From Cunninghamia lanceolata (lineage: Eukaryota > Streptophyta > Pinopsida > Cupressales > Cupressaceae): a DNA stretch of 64,000 nucleotides. The position numbers and the translations under genes were made by a program. A model generated the notes under the pieces. That model was not told where the DNA came from. It was given only the letters and a program-made list of their open reading frames with translations, and searched no databases. Below are positions 10,585-23,210 of the stretch, piece after piece (the stretch's first letter is position 1; each line of letters begins with the position of its first letter). The DNA is taken from NCBI GenBank assembly GCA_027924645.1, contig BSBN01000252.1, positions 2,108,001 through 2,172,000 of the forward strand, in the 5' to 3' direction.

Positions 10585-13500
10585 TGTAAATCCTTTTACA
10601 CTAGGACATTAATAGATAAAATATGACCAAATAATTTTTTTGCAATACAAAAGTGGCATTAATCAAGCCACAACATACACCTACATGCCCAAGGTGTCAT
10701 AACATGTAATAACACACTTGGCATGCACACGAATGTACAAAGTAAGGTGACACCACCAAAATACTTAAAAAATCCATGGGATAAAACACCATGATTAGAA
10801 TACAAAATAAGACAAGAAAGAGTTAGGACTTCCAAGGTCACTACAAATCCCTTAGACTTTAGGAAGAAACAATGATGTGCACTTCAAACTTCAAGTCTAG
10901 AAAGCAGCTCACACCATGCAAAAGCCCCAAGAAAGTCTACAATAAAAACATCTCAATGCTTTGGACTTCAAGGTTTCACTTGTAATTACAACTTGCAAAT
11001 CTCAATAAACTCTGAACCCTGACTTCCTAAACAACTTGGACTTTAGAGACCAGAAGCAACTTGCAACATGTGACAAGACCTTGAACTCCAAACTTCAAGC
11101 ACTCTCAAGTTTCAAGGTCTAATCAAAACATGCAACTTTGGATTAGCAAACCTATTTTGCACTGTATTTCAAATTGTGAGCTTGACTTACAAAATAGAGA
11201 GGATAAATAGCTCTAAGGCAATAAAAAACAAGGTTAGTTTCTTCACTCAACAAGGAATAACTTCCTCAATTTACGATTTGTTAAGAAATGGTCTGAGGTA
11301 AATGTTCAAGTGATCATGGACTCCAACTTAGTCACACGAGATGCCTTCTGAGGGGCACAATTCCCAAGAAACAAGGTGGAAATTGAATCTCACTTACACA
11401 ACATAAAGAAAGCTAACCTCCAAAGCTAAACATTAGGGAAATGATATGAAAAGCCATGCCCATTTGACACCAATGTTGAGACGAGAAAATGGTAAAGATA
11501 AAACATCCATCCACTATGTGGGAAAAATACAATACATCACATAAGCATCCATAGACATAATTATAACATATATGAAAGAGGACTCCAATGTCCCAATTTA
11601 ATCATTTTCTACACATAAGATAAATATTGCAACATGATAATTTCCATCCAAAACAAGTATCAAATTCCATCCAAATGAGATCAAAACATGATTACAAGAT
11701 ACAAGATACTTCCCAAACATGGAAGGATTGCACTCCAATATAAAATTGATAAAAAGAATAATATTACAATTAATAACAAGTCACCTCCAAGGTGATCCAA
11801 TAATCACATAGCATAACATAAAATGTTGAACTAGGAACTCTTCTAGCTCCCACAAAATCTTTAAGAATGGACCAATGGGAGAATGTCACCCACCACCCTA
11901 CCATTTTACCATCGTCAAGCACAATAGATGTCTATGCCACTCTAGGCAAGCCCCGAGCTACAAGGAAGAAGATCATGGATACAACACTATCATGGCCAAG
12001 GCTGACACACATATGAAGAATACATGGAAATACTCATGCCAAATCAATGCGCACAACATCACATGTGGTAGCTCGCACCAAATCAAGCATATAAAATAAT
12101 ATATGGCACACATACAAATACAACTTGGTTTATCTCAACACAAGATCGAATACACTCAATCCAAGCAACAAGGACTAGAGGAGGGTAGCTAAGGAATCAG
12201 TGTGGACTTCCCCTCAGTTCTCCATAACAAAGATAGAAAGTAAAATAGACCACAAAGGTCTCAATTAAGCATTCACCCCATGGATGCTTCACAAGAGGTA
12301 GTAGGGACACTTTTTCAGTGCACTCTACACTACTCCATCATTCATTAACAAGTTATTATATTCAAGATTTATTATTCACATTATATAATTCAATCAAGGC
12401 AATCAAGGCTTATTCATCACTTTGCCTCCAACCTCTCCCAACAAGTTGGGTGTTTTGACACTCTTAATTACTCATTTTAAACTAGGCTTCTTCAAAACTC
12501 TGCCTCCAACCTCGCCCAGCAAGTTGAATGTTTTGACACTCTTAATTACTCATTATAAGCAAGGCTTCTTCAGCACTTTACCTCCAATCTCACCCAAAGA
12601 GTTGGGTAATTGGCCACCCGAAGCCTCCTATGGATATCCCCTATCCTATACAATTCAGGGGTCAACCTTCTTAAAAGAGCCCAAGAATAGGTAAGGAGTG
12701 GTTTTCCAAGAAAACATGCTTCCCAATGCACATACAAAATAATTTCCATGGAATAATACATGATTCCACATAATACACACATTTCCAAATTTCCAAATTT
12801 TTAAAAATAAAAATAATTAAATTTCAAGAAATATCCAAGTTCATCCATTGATGGATCTTGAAGCACCTTCCCATATTTTCCCCAATTTTTTTCAATTTTT
12901 AAAAATATAAAATATCAAAATTATAAAGATACATTTTGCTCTAAATCCACCCAAAATCATACTTTTCAAATCACATAACATTTTTGAAAAGGTTTGATCA
13001 TGTTTAGAATGCAAATTCACATATTTTTCACTAAAATTTAAAAAAGTAAAAATTAATATTTTAAGAATACCCTCATTGTCTAAATCTACCCAACAACACA
13101 CTTTTTTAATCACATTTTAGTTTTAGAAAATTTTGCCATAGTTTCAATAGGAAAATACATTTTTCAAAAATATATTTCTACAACTATAAATTCATAAAAT
13201 AAAATTATATAACAAATCAAATTAAGAAATACCTCAATGAATTTCAAGGCAATTGTGAGGTGAATTGTTTTCTATCTTCAAGAAAATCAATCCAACCAAG
13301 CAATCTCCAAGTAAAAGCAATTTAGTTTTTTTAAAAAGGGTTTGAATACTTCTTTTCTCCATTTTTTCTCTCCCATTTCTCAAACAAGCATAATGAATAA
13401 AAATAACTCCTTTTTTCCATATAAGCCCTTTTTCTATTTTTTCATCTACTTTTTCCACTAAGAGCTAATATTTCTAACTTTAGAAAATAAATTCAATTCT

Positions 13501-14208
13501 CCCCCAGTACATCAATAATTAAGAATTAATTATAATTTCATTTAATCGTAACTCAACAATTACCTTTTCTATTTTCTAATAATTAACAACATAATTAATA
13601 TTTCACAAAGAACTATTAAATCTTTTGCCCATACCAAGAAAATGCATAAACAATATTAAAATCACCCAAGTAGACACATTCCTAGGTCTAACATAAGGGG
13701 ATCCAGAATCTAATCAATTCATATAAGGTTTTCACAGGTTTTGACAACACAAAGACTAGGTAAGGTGAGATGGCTAAGCAGAATCCATGTCAACATTCTC
13801 CACATACCAACCATTGGTCAATGCCATATAAATTTCCTGCATAGTCAATCAAACATTATGTGCATTTGTTCAATATGTAACAATAGCTGAAGTGAATGAT
13901 AAAATTACACAATTAATTACTACACTTTTAATAGGCACATTTCAATTAAATCACCCATTCTAGCAATTTAGTCAAAGTGTAATTAATTATTCAAAAGAAT
14001 AATACCGAAGGAAATAGATCTACCTCCCAACATATTACTTAAATGAAGACAGTGACACTTAAACATTGAAATGATCTAACATACATAGACACAATATATG
14101 CATCCCATAATGCATAGTCAAAAATCTAATGCAAATGCATAACCTCATCAAAAACACCTTGATGGTCATACAAAACATCTCCACAAAATCATCTAGAATA
14201 CACCATCA
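10585..14208 (-). mobile_element. 5' LTR (~3.6 kb) of the non-coding LTR element
   Basis: The boundaries come from the primer site on one side (minus-strand LTR end TTTACA at 10585) and, on the other, from the point where similarity with the 7519-9153 copy stops (minus-strand start TGATGGTGTAT at 14208). The length of 3.6 kb with an internal region of only 1.4 kb fits a large non-autonomous LTR derivative (LARD-like). It contains a 78-base tandem repeat and a long A/C-rich stretch, and encodes no recognisable protein. Only the element half at 12594-14208 can be compared with a second copy in this window. Confidence 0.6.
12421..12612. repeat. 78-bp tandem repeat, about 2.4 copies
   Basis: TGCCTCCAACCTC...CAAGTTGG...ACACTCTTAATTACTCATT starts at 12423, 12501 and 12579 (the last partial), a period of exactly 78 bases. 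The 90-codon open frame at 12422-12694 is this repeat read through. Confidence 0.88.
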
Positions 14209-14710
14209 TAACACCTTGTTTACAAATTAATAAATAAATAGAAAATTAGATTTAAAGTTTTAAAAATTACATATTTGAAAACTATATTATAATGAGATTT
14301 AATTTAGTTAAAAAAATATTAAAAATAAAGTTGTCAACCATATTACCAAAATTTTTAGTAATAGGTATGAACACGACATTATACTTGCAAGTCCAAGGAC
14401 TAGGGTCATATTTCTAAGCCTAAAAAAAATTAAAATCAAGGGGAATTTATTTGAATTTAAACGCGATGGATATCTGATCAAAATGGATATTCATTATGTT
14501 TATATTGGGTATCCATTTCTAAAAAGAGGGCATTCAATTTTTATGAAATGTATAGTTGTTTCATCTTAATCTTTTTACCTTGTATTTTCCCCCTCGGTGT
14601 GGATCCAACTTCTTGCACTTACCCTTATATAGATTTGACTTTAGATATAATTGTAATATGTGAAGGATTTCTAAGGATTTGACTCTAAATATAGTTGTAA
14701 ATGTTATGCA

Positions 14711-15790
14711 TTATCTTTTAGTTTCATTAATGCTTATTGTAGCCTTATTCAATGTGAGGCCTTGAGATTTATGGATTGTGATTGCCCAAGGCATGGATTG
14801 TCTATGATTACCATGTGTTATAGGTATTAAATGTTTGTTCATTGGTTTTTCCCTATCCAATGCTAGGCCATTGTAGTTATCAAATTGAACTGCCATATAT
14901 GTTGGCAAGTTTGGGGATTTAAAATTGAGATTGTAAACAATAGACATACTTCTCCTAATGACCCATTGACAAGGTCAAATTCAATCCATAAGTTTGTTGT
15001 TAGCATCATCTATTGGCCTATGCATAAGATCACCTCTAATTGGAGTTGGTCATTCTTGATATCATTTTTTCATTTCATTGTACAATTACATGATGATAAG
15101 CACTACTAGAAATTTTAGTAGCTTCAACATCTTATTATGTAGTGTGGCTAAATTGTTTGTGGCAAATAAATGGATAGAGAGGTGAGATTATTTTGTTCTA
15201 TTGAAGTTAGTGATTTATTTATGTGGTTCATTAGCATTTCCCAATCATGTGTCCATTGGTTTTGCATTATGTATGTTTTGTAATATGGCATGCAAAATTG
15301 TATTTAGGTATGACTGTTGCCTTCTTACTGGAATATTGTTTCTAATACAACAATAGTGGCAAATATTTTCCATAACATTATGTGTTATGCATATATAGGT
15401 TTTTCCATGGCATGTGGTAGTTCAATAAGGTCACCAATAAGGATTATGGACACACCATAGAAGCATTGTTGTTAATGGTGGGGGAATGCCTCACATAAGG
15501 AGCTATCTATTTTTAGTAGTAGTTTATGGCCTATAAATCTCATTTCATCAGTGAGGGTGAATTCTATGTTTCACATCTTTTTGGAATAGCTTCAAAGATT
15601 GTCCTTGTAATGGTTACATTTATTTTATTAGAATTCTAAGCCCTACATGGATTATTGAGGCATGTGTGTTTTAAGCAACAATTCCTATAGGTGCAAGTGT
15701 GATTAATGGGATTTGTTTGTCTATAATAAAAATATTATTTCCCTATCATCCATGACAACATGCATCTTTGGGTTGTAAATTTTAATAGTT
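14711..15790 (-). pseudogene. PIF1-like DNA helicase fragment, frameshifted
   Basis: Reading the minus strand across several frames gives a PIF1-family helicase (5'-to-3' DNA helicase; in plants often part of Helitron transposases). In order: APIGIVA and GLRILIK near 15640-15700 (motif Ia region); DEMRFIG near 15535 (Walker B type); ILIGDLIELPH near 15435; a segment ending in SIHLFATNNLATLHNK near 15150; TNLWIEFDLVNGSLG near 14970; then the last motif, AITIHKSQGLTL, near 14765 within a 78-codon open frame. At least three frameshifts and several stops break it. A clear Walker A GKS/T was not found. The order is correct, so this is one decayed copy. Helitron origin is possible, but no Rep domain or Helitron ends were seen. 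Confidence 0.82.
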
Positions 15791-18700
15791 CATTCAATAA
15801 GGATATGGCTAATGAAGCAATTTGGCACTAAAACCTTTCCAAGATCAAACCTCGATGGATTACATAGGGGAATCCTACCAACTAACTTGTTGAAAAATGT
15901 TTTGAATAAACCCCTTGAAAGTCATAGGGTCTTAGGTTTCAACCATATAATCTTTGAGTTGATCAGTTAGAACTCCATTTCATATTGATTTATCAAGTTT
16001 CTTCATTTCCCATGGGATCAAGTTAGTTAAGTCTTGATAAGATTTGCACTTGGATGACATCTTGGTGGTTTGGGACTCATTAGGGATGGCTAGAGTTTTG
16101 AAATACTTTGGATGTAGCCATAGGGAAAGACACAAATAGTATGTAGTGTAACAATGTAAAAACTTAAATGTTATGAGAGTGGTATTTTAGTTTTACACTA
16201 GCATATAACTAGCTTTTGAAATAGAATGTTTGTTGTTACTCTATAACAAAAAAACAATATCAGACTAGAAATATTCTAAAGTGTTTTAACTTATAAAAAC
16301 TATGTTTTACTAAGCCAAACAATGAGTCAAGTTATAAAATTACCAATTGCAAAAAATAGATCTATTGAAATGATAAACAAAATTTTAAAATAAGAAAAGC
16401 AAGAAATGAGGAACCTACTCGTAGAGTATGGAGCCCACTGTCTAGGATGCTATCGCATTGCACAAACATCTACACATCATGGTGTCATCACAATTAAGTG
16501 TTATCATCCCTATGATTTACTGGTGTCCAAAAAACTTTAAAAATAAACTTTAATCACCTGAATCTTTTTTCTCTACACACCAAGAGACAAGAACAATAAA
16601 GACAACAAACAGGGAGATCCTAGAATACAAATAAATACTAAAAATTAATACCAAACTACTTATTTTGAAATGGAAATAGAAATGACAAGGAAAATATGAA
16701 GAGAGTGCAAACCTCTGTGTGAGAAGAACCACAATAAAACCTATAGCTAGGACAAGAAAATTGTTGGTGATTGCTTGGGAGCATTCTAATAATGGTCAAG
16801 CCCCTATTTTAACCTTTCAGTTTCCATGGGAAATCAAAATAGAAATGTAAATTAAAAAGTGTGTGCACTTAGCCTATGTGCATCTAGGATTAAGAACACA
16901 ATGCTAAAATTAAATCTTTAAGTACAACATCCCTAGGATATGGGGAGCTACACCCTAGTGTGCATATTTTAGAAATAGAATAGAGATAAACTCTAAGAGA
17001 TTTACCAAAGAAATAGAAGGAAATGGTAGAGCAAAATTGTAATACTATCAAAACAAGAATAGAAACTTGTTTAACAACATTATAGTCAAGTGATGAAGAA
17101 AACAATGAGAGCATGGAGATACCAAAAAAATACATCTTCCCTTGAGCAAGCTTTAGCAATGGAGTGTGCAACCAAGATAGAAGAGAGAAGAGAGCAAAGA
17201 TAGTCATTTTTTGTTGTTGGAGAAGATGTAAATCAAAGATTGGTTTCCCCAAAAGCTTCCTTGGGAAGCTGAAGGGTCATATTCAAGTAGAAGGTTGGTT
17301 TTAGGTAGAAAAGTGTTACAGTAGGTGGTAATAAGAAATTGAGTGGGAAAGACCAGTGTTGAAATTTTGAAAACTGATGGGACTCTAGCACATCACATAG
17401 ATATATGTGTGTTACATTAGCATCTTGGAGAAAATGCTCAAAATTTAACACATGGGTCCAAGTCAATGAGAAGAATCAGAATGTGATATAGAAATTTAGC
17501 GATTTAGTTAGGAAAAAGGTCAAAGTTGAGGGCTTAGTGCACCCTAAAATATTCTAAGGGAGAAGACACCAAAACCAAAGCAAAATGAAGCATGAAAATT
17601 TTGTAATTTCCATCCTTACATTTTGCCCCCACTTTATCAAGCTTGTGCCACTAGGTGATAAATCTAAGAGAAAGTACATAAATGAAATATCATCATAAAA
17701 AGGATACTCAAAAGGATACTATAGAGGATATGCATAAGCTCTTTGAAAAAAGGAATCATGCCTCCAAGTTGAGAACCTACAAAACACCATATTAGAATCA
17801 TAGTCCTACAAGACCACAATGTTAGAAATCATAATCCTACAAAGCAAATATGTTAGTCCAACATGAAAATAATAAGAAAAGAATACTAATATAGTGAGAA
17901 GAATGATATGAATAGAAGGGTGAATTAGAAAAAAAAGCAGTGTAATGAAGAGAAAGGAATGTTACTAGAATGAAGAGAAAAGAATTTTAATTGGAACAAA
18001 GAGAAAGATTTTTTTATCAAAATAGCATGACTCAAGGTATAGCTTACTCTATCTCTAGGAGACATTAAAATAACTAATAAAATGAATCACTCAAACTAAT
18101 GTACTTTGTTGCTAGGTGATTCAGAATTTTAGGATCAATTAGGCTAGTGTGCTCTATTGCTAGGGGATCTGAACAATAATGGCTAATCAAGTGCACTTTG
18201 TTGATCAATCACAATGCTTATGCTTTAATTGGACAAGTGAGTTGATAGCATGAAAAATTTTTAAGGGGAAATATATGTCCCCTCCTATTGCTACCTGATT
18301 TTAAAAAATGTAAGAACATGAAAGATTGATAATTATTGAAATTTTGAAAAAATGGCAAATGTCGCCAGTAGAATTGGTGAAGAAAATTCACTAATAAGAA
18401 TTTTTTAAAATAATTTTTGAAAAATGTGCCCTTCAAAACACTATTACAAAAAATAACAATGAAACAAATAGCACATGATGAAGAAGAGGGTAGAGCCTAG
18501 ACTCACATAGAGGAAATCTTGCAAAAAGCTAAGATCATGGCCAAAAGTTATGGTCATTTCTACTAAGGAGGTGAAGATAAGAGCATTTAGAAAGGTAAAT
18601 TTTAAAATTTTCTTATATAAATATGAAAAAAATTTAAATTTTTCTATTCATTTTCACTAATCACCCCAGAGAACCAAAGCCCTCGAGAGACTTCAGATGG

Positions 18701-18969
18701 CCAAAATGCCACACAAATGAGATTTCTGAGTAGCGAGGTTAGATGAGCTAAGAGAATGTGTTAAGGGGGGCATCCTTCTTACAGGGATAAGCAATTTTTT
18801 TAATTTTTATGTAATTTTTTATCATTCTTTAAAGAAAATGGGATGCACGCACTGCACAAGCATCCTCAACATGCAATAGGATCCAACCCTCATGCTAGAG
18901 TCGTAAGGATGTGCTAGTGTCCAAAACTCACACCAACATCCTAAAATAAAATAAATTTCTTTTGAATAT
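15791..18969. other. No gene recognised; A/T-rich spacer
   Basis: I see no conserved protein motif in the many short frames. Two weak local repeats exist: variants of AGAATCATAGTCCTACAA near 17790-17850, and three copies of a GTGTACTTTGTTGCTAGG-like unit near 18085-18210. This separates the helicase remnant from copia element C1. Confidence 0.6.
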
Positions 18970-19111
18970 TGTTAGTGTAGGTTTTTTATTTTCCTTAGGG
19001 ATATTTCTTTTTCCTACTCATTATTAAGATTGCTTAGGTTTATTAGATGTGGTTAATATGAGGACACATGGTGACATGCATCAGCTACATGTGTCACTCT
19101 CTCCCACACAT

Positions 19112-19277
19112 GGGTAGTTGAGTTACACACCTTCTTTTGGCTTATTGTGTCACCTTTCATAACCACTATTTTGTCTTTACCTGAGTAGGTTATGGGGTAG
19201 TTGGGTTTCACACCCTCTTTTGTCTTTATGTGCCACCTCTCATAACCTCTTTTATATCTTGACTTGAGGAGGTTATG
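19112..19277. repeat. 83-bp tandem duplication inside C1 LTR
   Basis: GGGTAGTTG...CACACC...TCATAACC...GGTTATG starts at 19112 and again at 19195; a partial third copy begins near 19325. It lies upstream of the TATA box, in U3. Confidence 0.8.
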
Positions 19278-19372
19278 CCACATGTTTTGTCATTTACCAA
19301 GTAGGTAAAACTTATGCATATTTTGGGTAGTTGGAGTTATTACACCTCTTGGATGTAATTACCCATTATTTT

Positions 19373-19380
19373 CTATATAT
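19373..19380 (+). promoter_or_regulatory. TATA box in C1 LTR
   Basis: TTCTATATATACCTC lies about 220 bases before the LTR end, a typical place for the copia promoter. Confidence 0.6.
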
Positions 19381-19598
19381 ACCTCACTCTCCTCTCACCT
19401 TAACTAGTTTGTAACTAGTAAGTGAGAGTAATGTGAGTATTCTCAAAAATCTATTGTAGTTGTCTCTTTAATTCTCTATTTCAAGATTCTCTCTCCATTC
19501 TGCTATTTTGATCTTCAATCATTTATCAACTAGAGTGTATGTGATCTATGACCGACATCATATCCTAGCTAAATTCTTGCTTCTCACATACTCTAACA

Positions 19599-19610
19599 TG
19601 GTATCATAGC
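19599..19610 (+). other. C1 primer-binding site
   Basis: TGGTATCATAGC immediately follows the LTR end CTCTAACA. It differs by one base from the initiator Met-tRNA primer site TGGTATCAGAGC. Confidence 0.85.
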
Positions 19611-21170
19611 CTGTTTGTTTGGTTTAGTTCATTTTTTATAATCTTGATATTTGATAGATTTGAGACTATTAGATCACTAATATTTTTCTCAAAAACCCAC
19701 TATGCTCTTCTCTTGCATCCTCAGATGATCTGGAGAATCTGAACAATTTAGAGGAAAAATAGGCATTTGTATTACCCTGGCATGCATATTTGTGTTCCTG
19801 TGAGATATGGATGATTACAGTTTTTTGGTAATCCTGGAGACATTTTTGGTCTTTCCATAGCATCCAGAAGGCTCAAGAAAGTCAAGATTGGCTTTTGTTT
19901 CACCAAAATCAAAGATTGGAGGACCCAATTGCTACAGAGGTTTTAAGAGGAGTTCCTAAGGGTATCCATCAAATCAGAGCATTTTTGGCCAAACGGACCT
20001 CTCCATCGCACTCAAAAGGCCTGAAAACCTAAAGATCGACTATCCAAAAGTTAAATTTGGTAAAGTTGACCTCTGAGGCAAAAAAATTACATTTTGAGTC
20101 ATACGGCCCGCTATTTTGCCTGATTGTACAAAAAATTTTAAAAATAAAAATAAATAATAAATTAAAAAAAATTCGTCAAGTGTCGTGTATTAAGCGCTTG
20201 CTTAAGCGCTGTTGAAAAGCAATTTGACCACATTAAGTGCTATAAAACTTTAAGCACTCTCTACACATTTTTTAAAGGGCTTCGGCCCTATTAAAAGGGG
20301 CACGGCCCTACCAAAGGGGCTCCACCCCTTGTGATCATCCCCAAGAGGTACTCAAGACCATCATCGCCACCTCCTGAGAGGGCCCCACCACCGACCACTA
20401 CTCGAGCAGTTCCACAAGTAGTGCCCCTCCAACATCGCCCTTCCCTCTAGCCCGCCAATTTTGGTGGTATTTTTGGTGGATTCAAATTTGGTAGTCAACT
20501 AAACTTAGAACCTCCTCTATATTTATCAGGGCTTCGCTAAATTTAGAAACAAAACTAAAATTGGATATCAGTAACTAAATCTGGGGGCCATACCAAAATT
20601 GGAGGATCTCAGGCTAAATTTGGTAGAGTTTGTTTTTTGAATTTTCTACCCCCTCATGGTTGAGCTGTTGAATTTGACAGGAAAACTTTGAAGGGCCCAT
20701 TCTTGGCCATACGGAGGCCTATTCTAGAAAAAATTTTATTTAGGGTAGAATTTCATGCTCTACATCGTGGTGAAGTTAGTTTTCTCATTTGACTTTCCAA
20801 ATTCCCAAAAATTGAAGATTCTCTCAGAATTTCTTGTGCAATTCTCATTTTGAGACCTTACGGGAGCCATAACTTGTGCAAACAGACTCCATTTTTGGTG
20901 TCATTTTTTCAGGGTTCATATTTTTCTGTGTAATCTACATCAATGCTCTCATTTTGATCTCATATTGTACTTGAGTTGTAGTTTCAGTTTTTTGGTCATT
21001 TTGGGCCCTGTAAGAGTCTGAAAATCTGATATTTGCATTGTAAATTGCACTAAGTATAAAGTTCCAACATTGTAATTTTTGGGGGAGGTCATTTCAAAAA
21101 AATAGGGGTGTCTCGTGTGTCTCTTTTTTCACACTTCTCTTTCTGCATTTTAGTTTACTTTTCTGCACAA
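19611..21170 (+). other. C1 untranslated leader
   Basis: No protein motif is seen. It includes a small hairpin, AAGCGCTTGCTTAAGCGCT, near 20190, and a run of short GGGC..GGCCC and AAAGGGGC repeats near 20275-20330. At 1.5 kb it is long for a copia leader. Confidence 0.65.
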
Positions 21171-22040
21171 ATGGATGCTTCAACAGTTCATGTTTTAACA
21201 CCATATAACTATTTTGAATGGAAATCAAAGATGATAATCTATCTCAAAAGGCATGGATATCATAGGGTTACAATGGGAGTTGAAACAGAACCTGCACTGG
21301 ATGCAAAAAAGATAAAATGGTTTAACAAATGTGATGAAGCCTTTGGTACTCTGTGTATATCAGTTTCTCCTGACTTACTTTTTCATATTGAAACTGCTAA
21401 AACACCCAATGATGTGTGGACCACATTGGAAAACCTCTTTGGCAAGCAAGATGAATTAAGGGGTCATAAATTGGAGAACAAACTCATAGGATTAAGTCCT
21501 AGCAATTTTGACACCATACAAGACTTCTTCACAAAGTTGAAAGCCATCAGATTGTAGTTGAAATAGAGTGGAATAGAAAAAGAAGACAAACAATTAATCT
21601 TAAGCATTCTTTCTAAGCTTGGTCCGAACTATTCTGTGTTTGTTTCTACCTTTTATGCCACAAAAAGTGCCCTAGATTCGAACTATAAAATGCCTTCTCT
21701 AGATGAGTTTGTTGTAGAACTCACTAAGGAGCAAGATAAACTAGTTCAAATGGGTACAATTAAACCCTCTAAGTCACATGTCTTGGCTACAAATCAAAGC
21801 ACAAAAGAATAGAAATGGTATGGCAAACAACATAAGAAACAAAAGAACCAAGGAGAGAAGAAGAAAGATCAAAAACCTACTACTTCAAATGCAGCTAATC
21901 AGACCTCTTCATCAAAAGGTGATCAACCTAAGAAGGATAAGGTCAAGTGTTCTTATTGTAAGAGGCCTGGACATGATGAACACAAGTGTCTTCAAAGGAA
22001 ACAGGAAAGAGTAAGGGGAAAGGAAAGGGCAAGGCCCTAG
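21171..22040 (+). pseudogene. C1 copia Gag with zinc knuckle
   Basis: The Gag domain (UBN2-type copia Gag, particle protein) begins at the Met at 21171 (MDASTVHVLTPYNYFEWKS), preferred over the upstream Met at 21108 because the F-W-Y start pattern is typical. Conserved features are VWTTLENLFG and KLIGLSPS. A TAG at 21555 breaks the frame, which then continues to a clear CX2CX4HX4C zinc knuckle, CSYCKRPGHDEHKC, at 21948-21989. A further stop lies upstream of the knuckle. It is the first part of the C1 Gag-Pol polyprotein, dead as it stands. Confidence 0.88.
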
Positions 22041-23210
22041 TTGTAGTTGATTCACAACCTAATACATGGATAATTGATGGTTGCTTCGCACCACATGACT
22101 TCTTCACAGGATGGTTTTGCCTCCTTAGAGCCATGTTCTATGCCTACCATACTCATGGGTGATGACACTCCTATTGAAGTGCATGGGGGAGGTTTTGTTG
22201 ATGTGGTGAAGGAACATTTCAGGATGTTCTCTATGTTCCATCTTTGTCAACTAATCTCTTATCTATTTATTAGATCACTCACACTGGCTCTGGCAAGTGA
22301 GTTGAGTTTACACTAGACAAAGTGGTAATTAGTGAATTGCATGATGGGTCTACAGTTGCTATGGGAAAAATAGATCATCATTCCAGATTGTATCAGTTTT
22401 CTCACTTTGTTCTTTACTCTCCTTCAACTATACTACTCACTCACTCAGATGAGGTGAGTCATTTGTGGCATCAGCAGTTTGGCCACTTGAATTACCACTA
22501 CTTGCAGCAACTTAGTCAATAAGACATGGTTGTACAGTTTCCTTCAATTCAATTTTTTGGAGTTTTCCAAGGATGCATTCTTGGTAAGCATCCAAAAGAA
22601 AAATTTGACAAAGGTAAAGCAAGGAGGGGCCACACAGCTTCTGAAGTTGGTACATAATTACTTGGCAGGACCATTTCCACATCCTTCTTTCAACATGGCT
22701 AGATATGTTCTAACATTCATTGATGATCTTTCGAGATACACATGGGTTTATTTTCTCAAGCAGAAGTCTAAGGCGTTTGAGTCCTTTAAGGACTTCAAAG
22801 ATTTTGTAGAGAAACAATCTGGGAAGGCCATCAAGATTCTACATATAGATAATGAGGGGAATATGTCAACCATAGGTTTGAGCAATTTTGTGCCTCTAAG
22901 GGCATTGATTTTTAGCACACAGTTCCCTACAACCCACAACAAAATGGTGTCGTAGAATGCAAGAATGGGTCTTTGAAAGAGATGGCCAATTGTATGATTC
23001 ACTCCAGGTCTATGGCACCTCAGTACTGGGTAGAGGCCATCAACTATGTGTGTTATATCCAGAATCACGTTCCTCATAAAGCTATGAAGGGGCCAACTTC
23101 TTTCCAAGCATGGACCGGTCAAAAATCCATAGTTAAGAACTTTTGGGTGTGTGGTTGTCTTGCATGGGCTCACATTCTAGTAGAGAAATGCAAGGCTATG
23201 GATTCGTAGA
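22041..23210 (+). pseudogene. C1 copia protease and integrase, frameshifted
   Basis: Protease: WIID near 22067 is followed, after a frame change, by ASHHMTSSQDGF, so the frameshift lies in the active site. Integrase: the zinc-binding HHCC region (LWHQQFGHLNYHYLQQL, then GCILGKHPKEKF in another frame) lies near 22460-22610. The core gives TFIDDLSRYTWVYFL near 22715 (first catalytic Asp) and ILHIDNEGN near 22850, where the usual DNGGE motif is degraded. The rest continues to about 23210 (MKEMANCMIHSRSMAPQYW, VPHKAMKGPTSFQAW). Integrase would insert the cDNA; here several frameshifts and stops make it inactive. Confidence 0.87.

Larger units (their letters stand above)
18970..19598 (+). mobile_element. 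C1 copia 5' LTR
   Basis: Starts TGTTAGTGTA and ends TACTCTAACA, near-perfect inverted ends, and is directly followed by an initiator-Met-type primer site. 629 bases. Contains a TATA box and an internal 83-base duplication. A matching 3' LTR was not found after the C1 coding region. Confidence 0.85.

Noticed and set aside
12422..12694. 90-codon plus-strand open frame with repeated LGVLTLLITH
   Set aside because: It is produced by the 78-bp tandem repeat, a multiple of three, which keeps the frame open.
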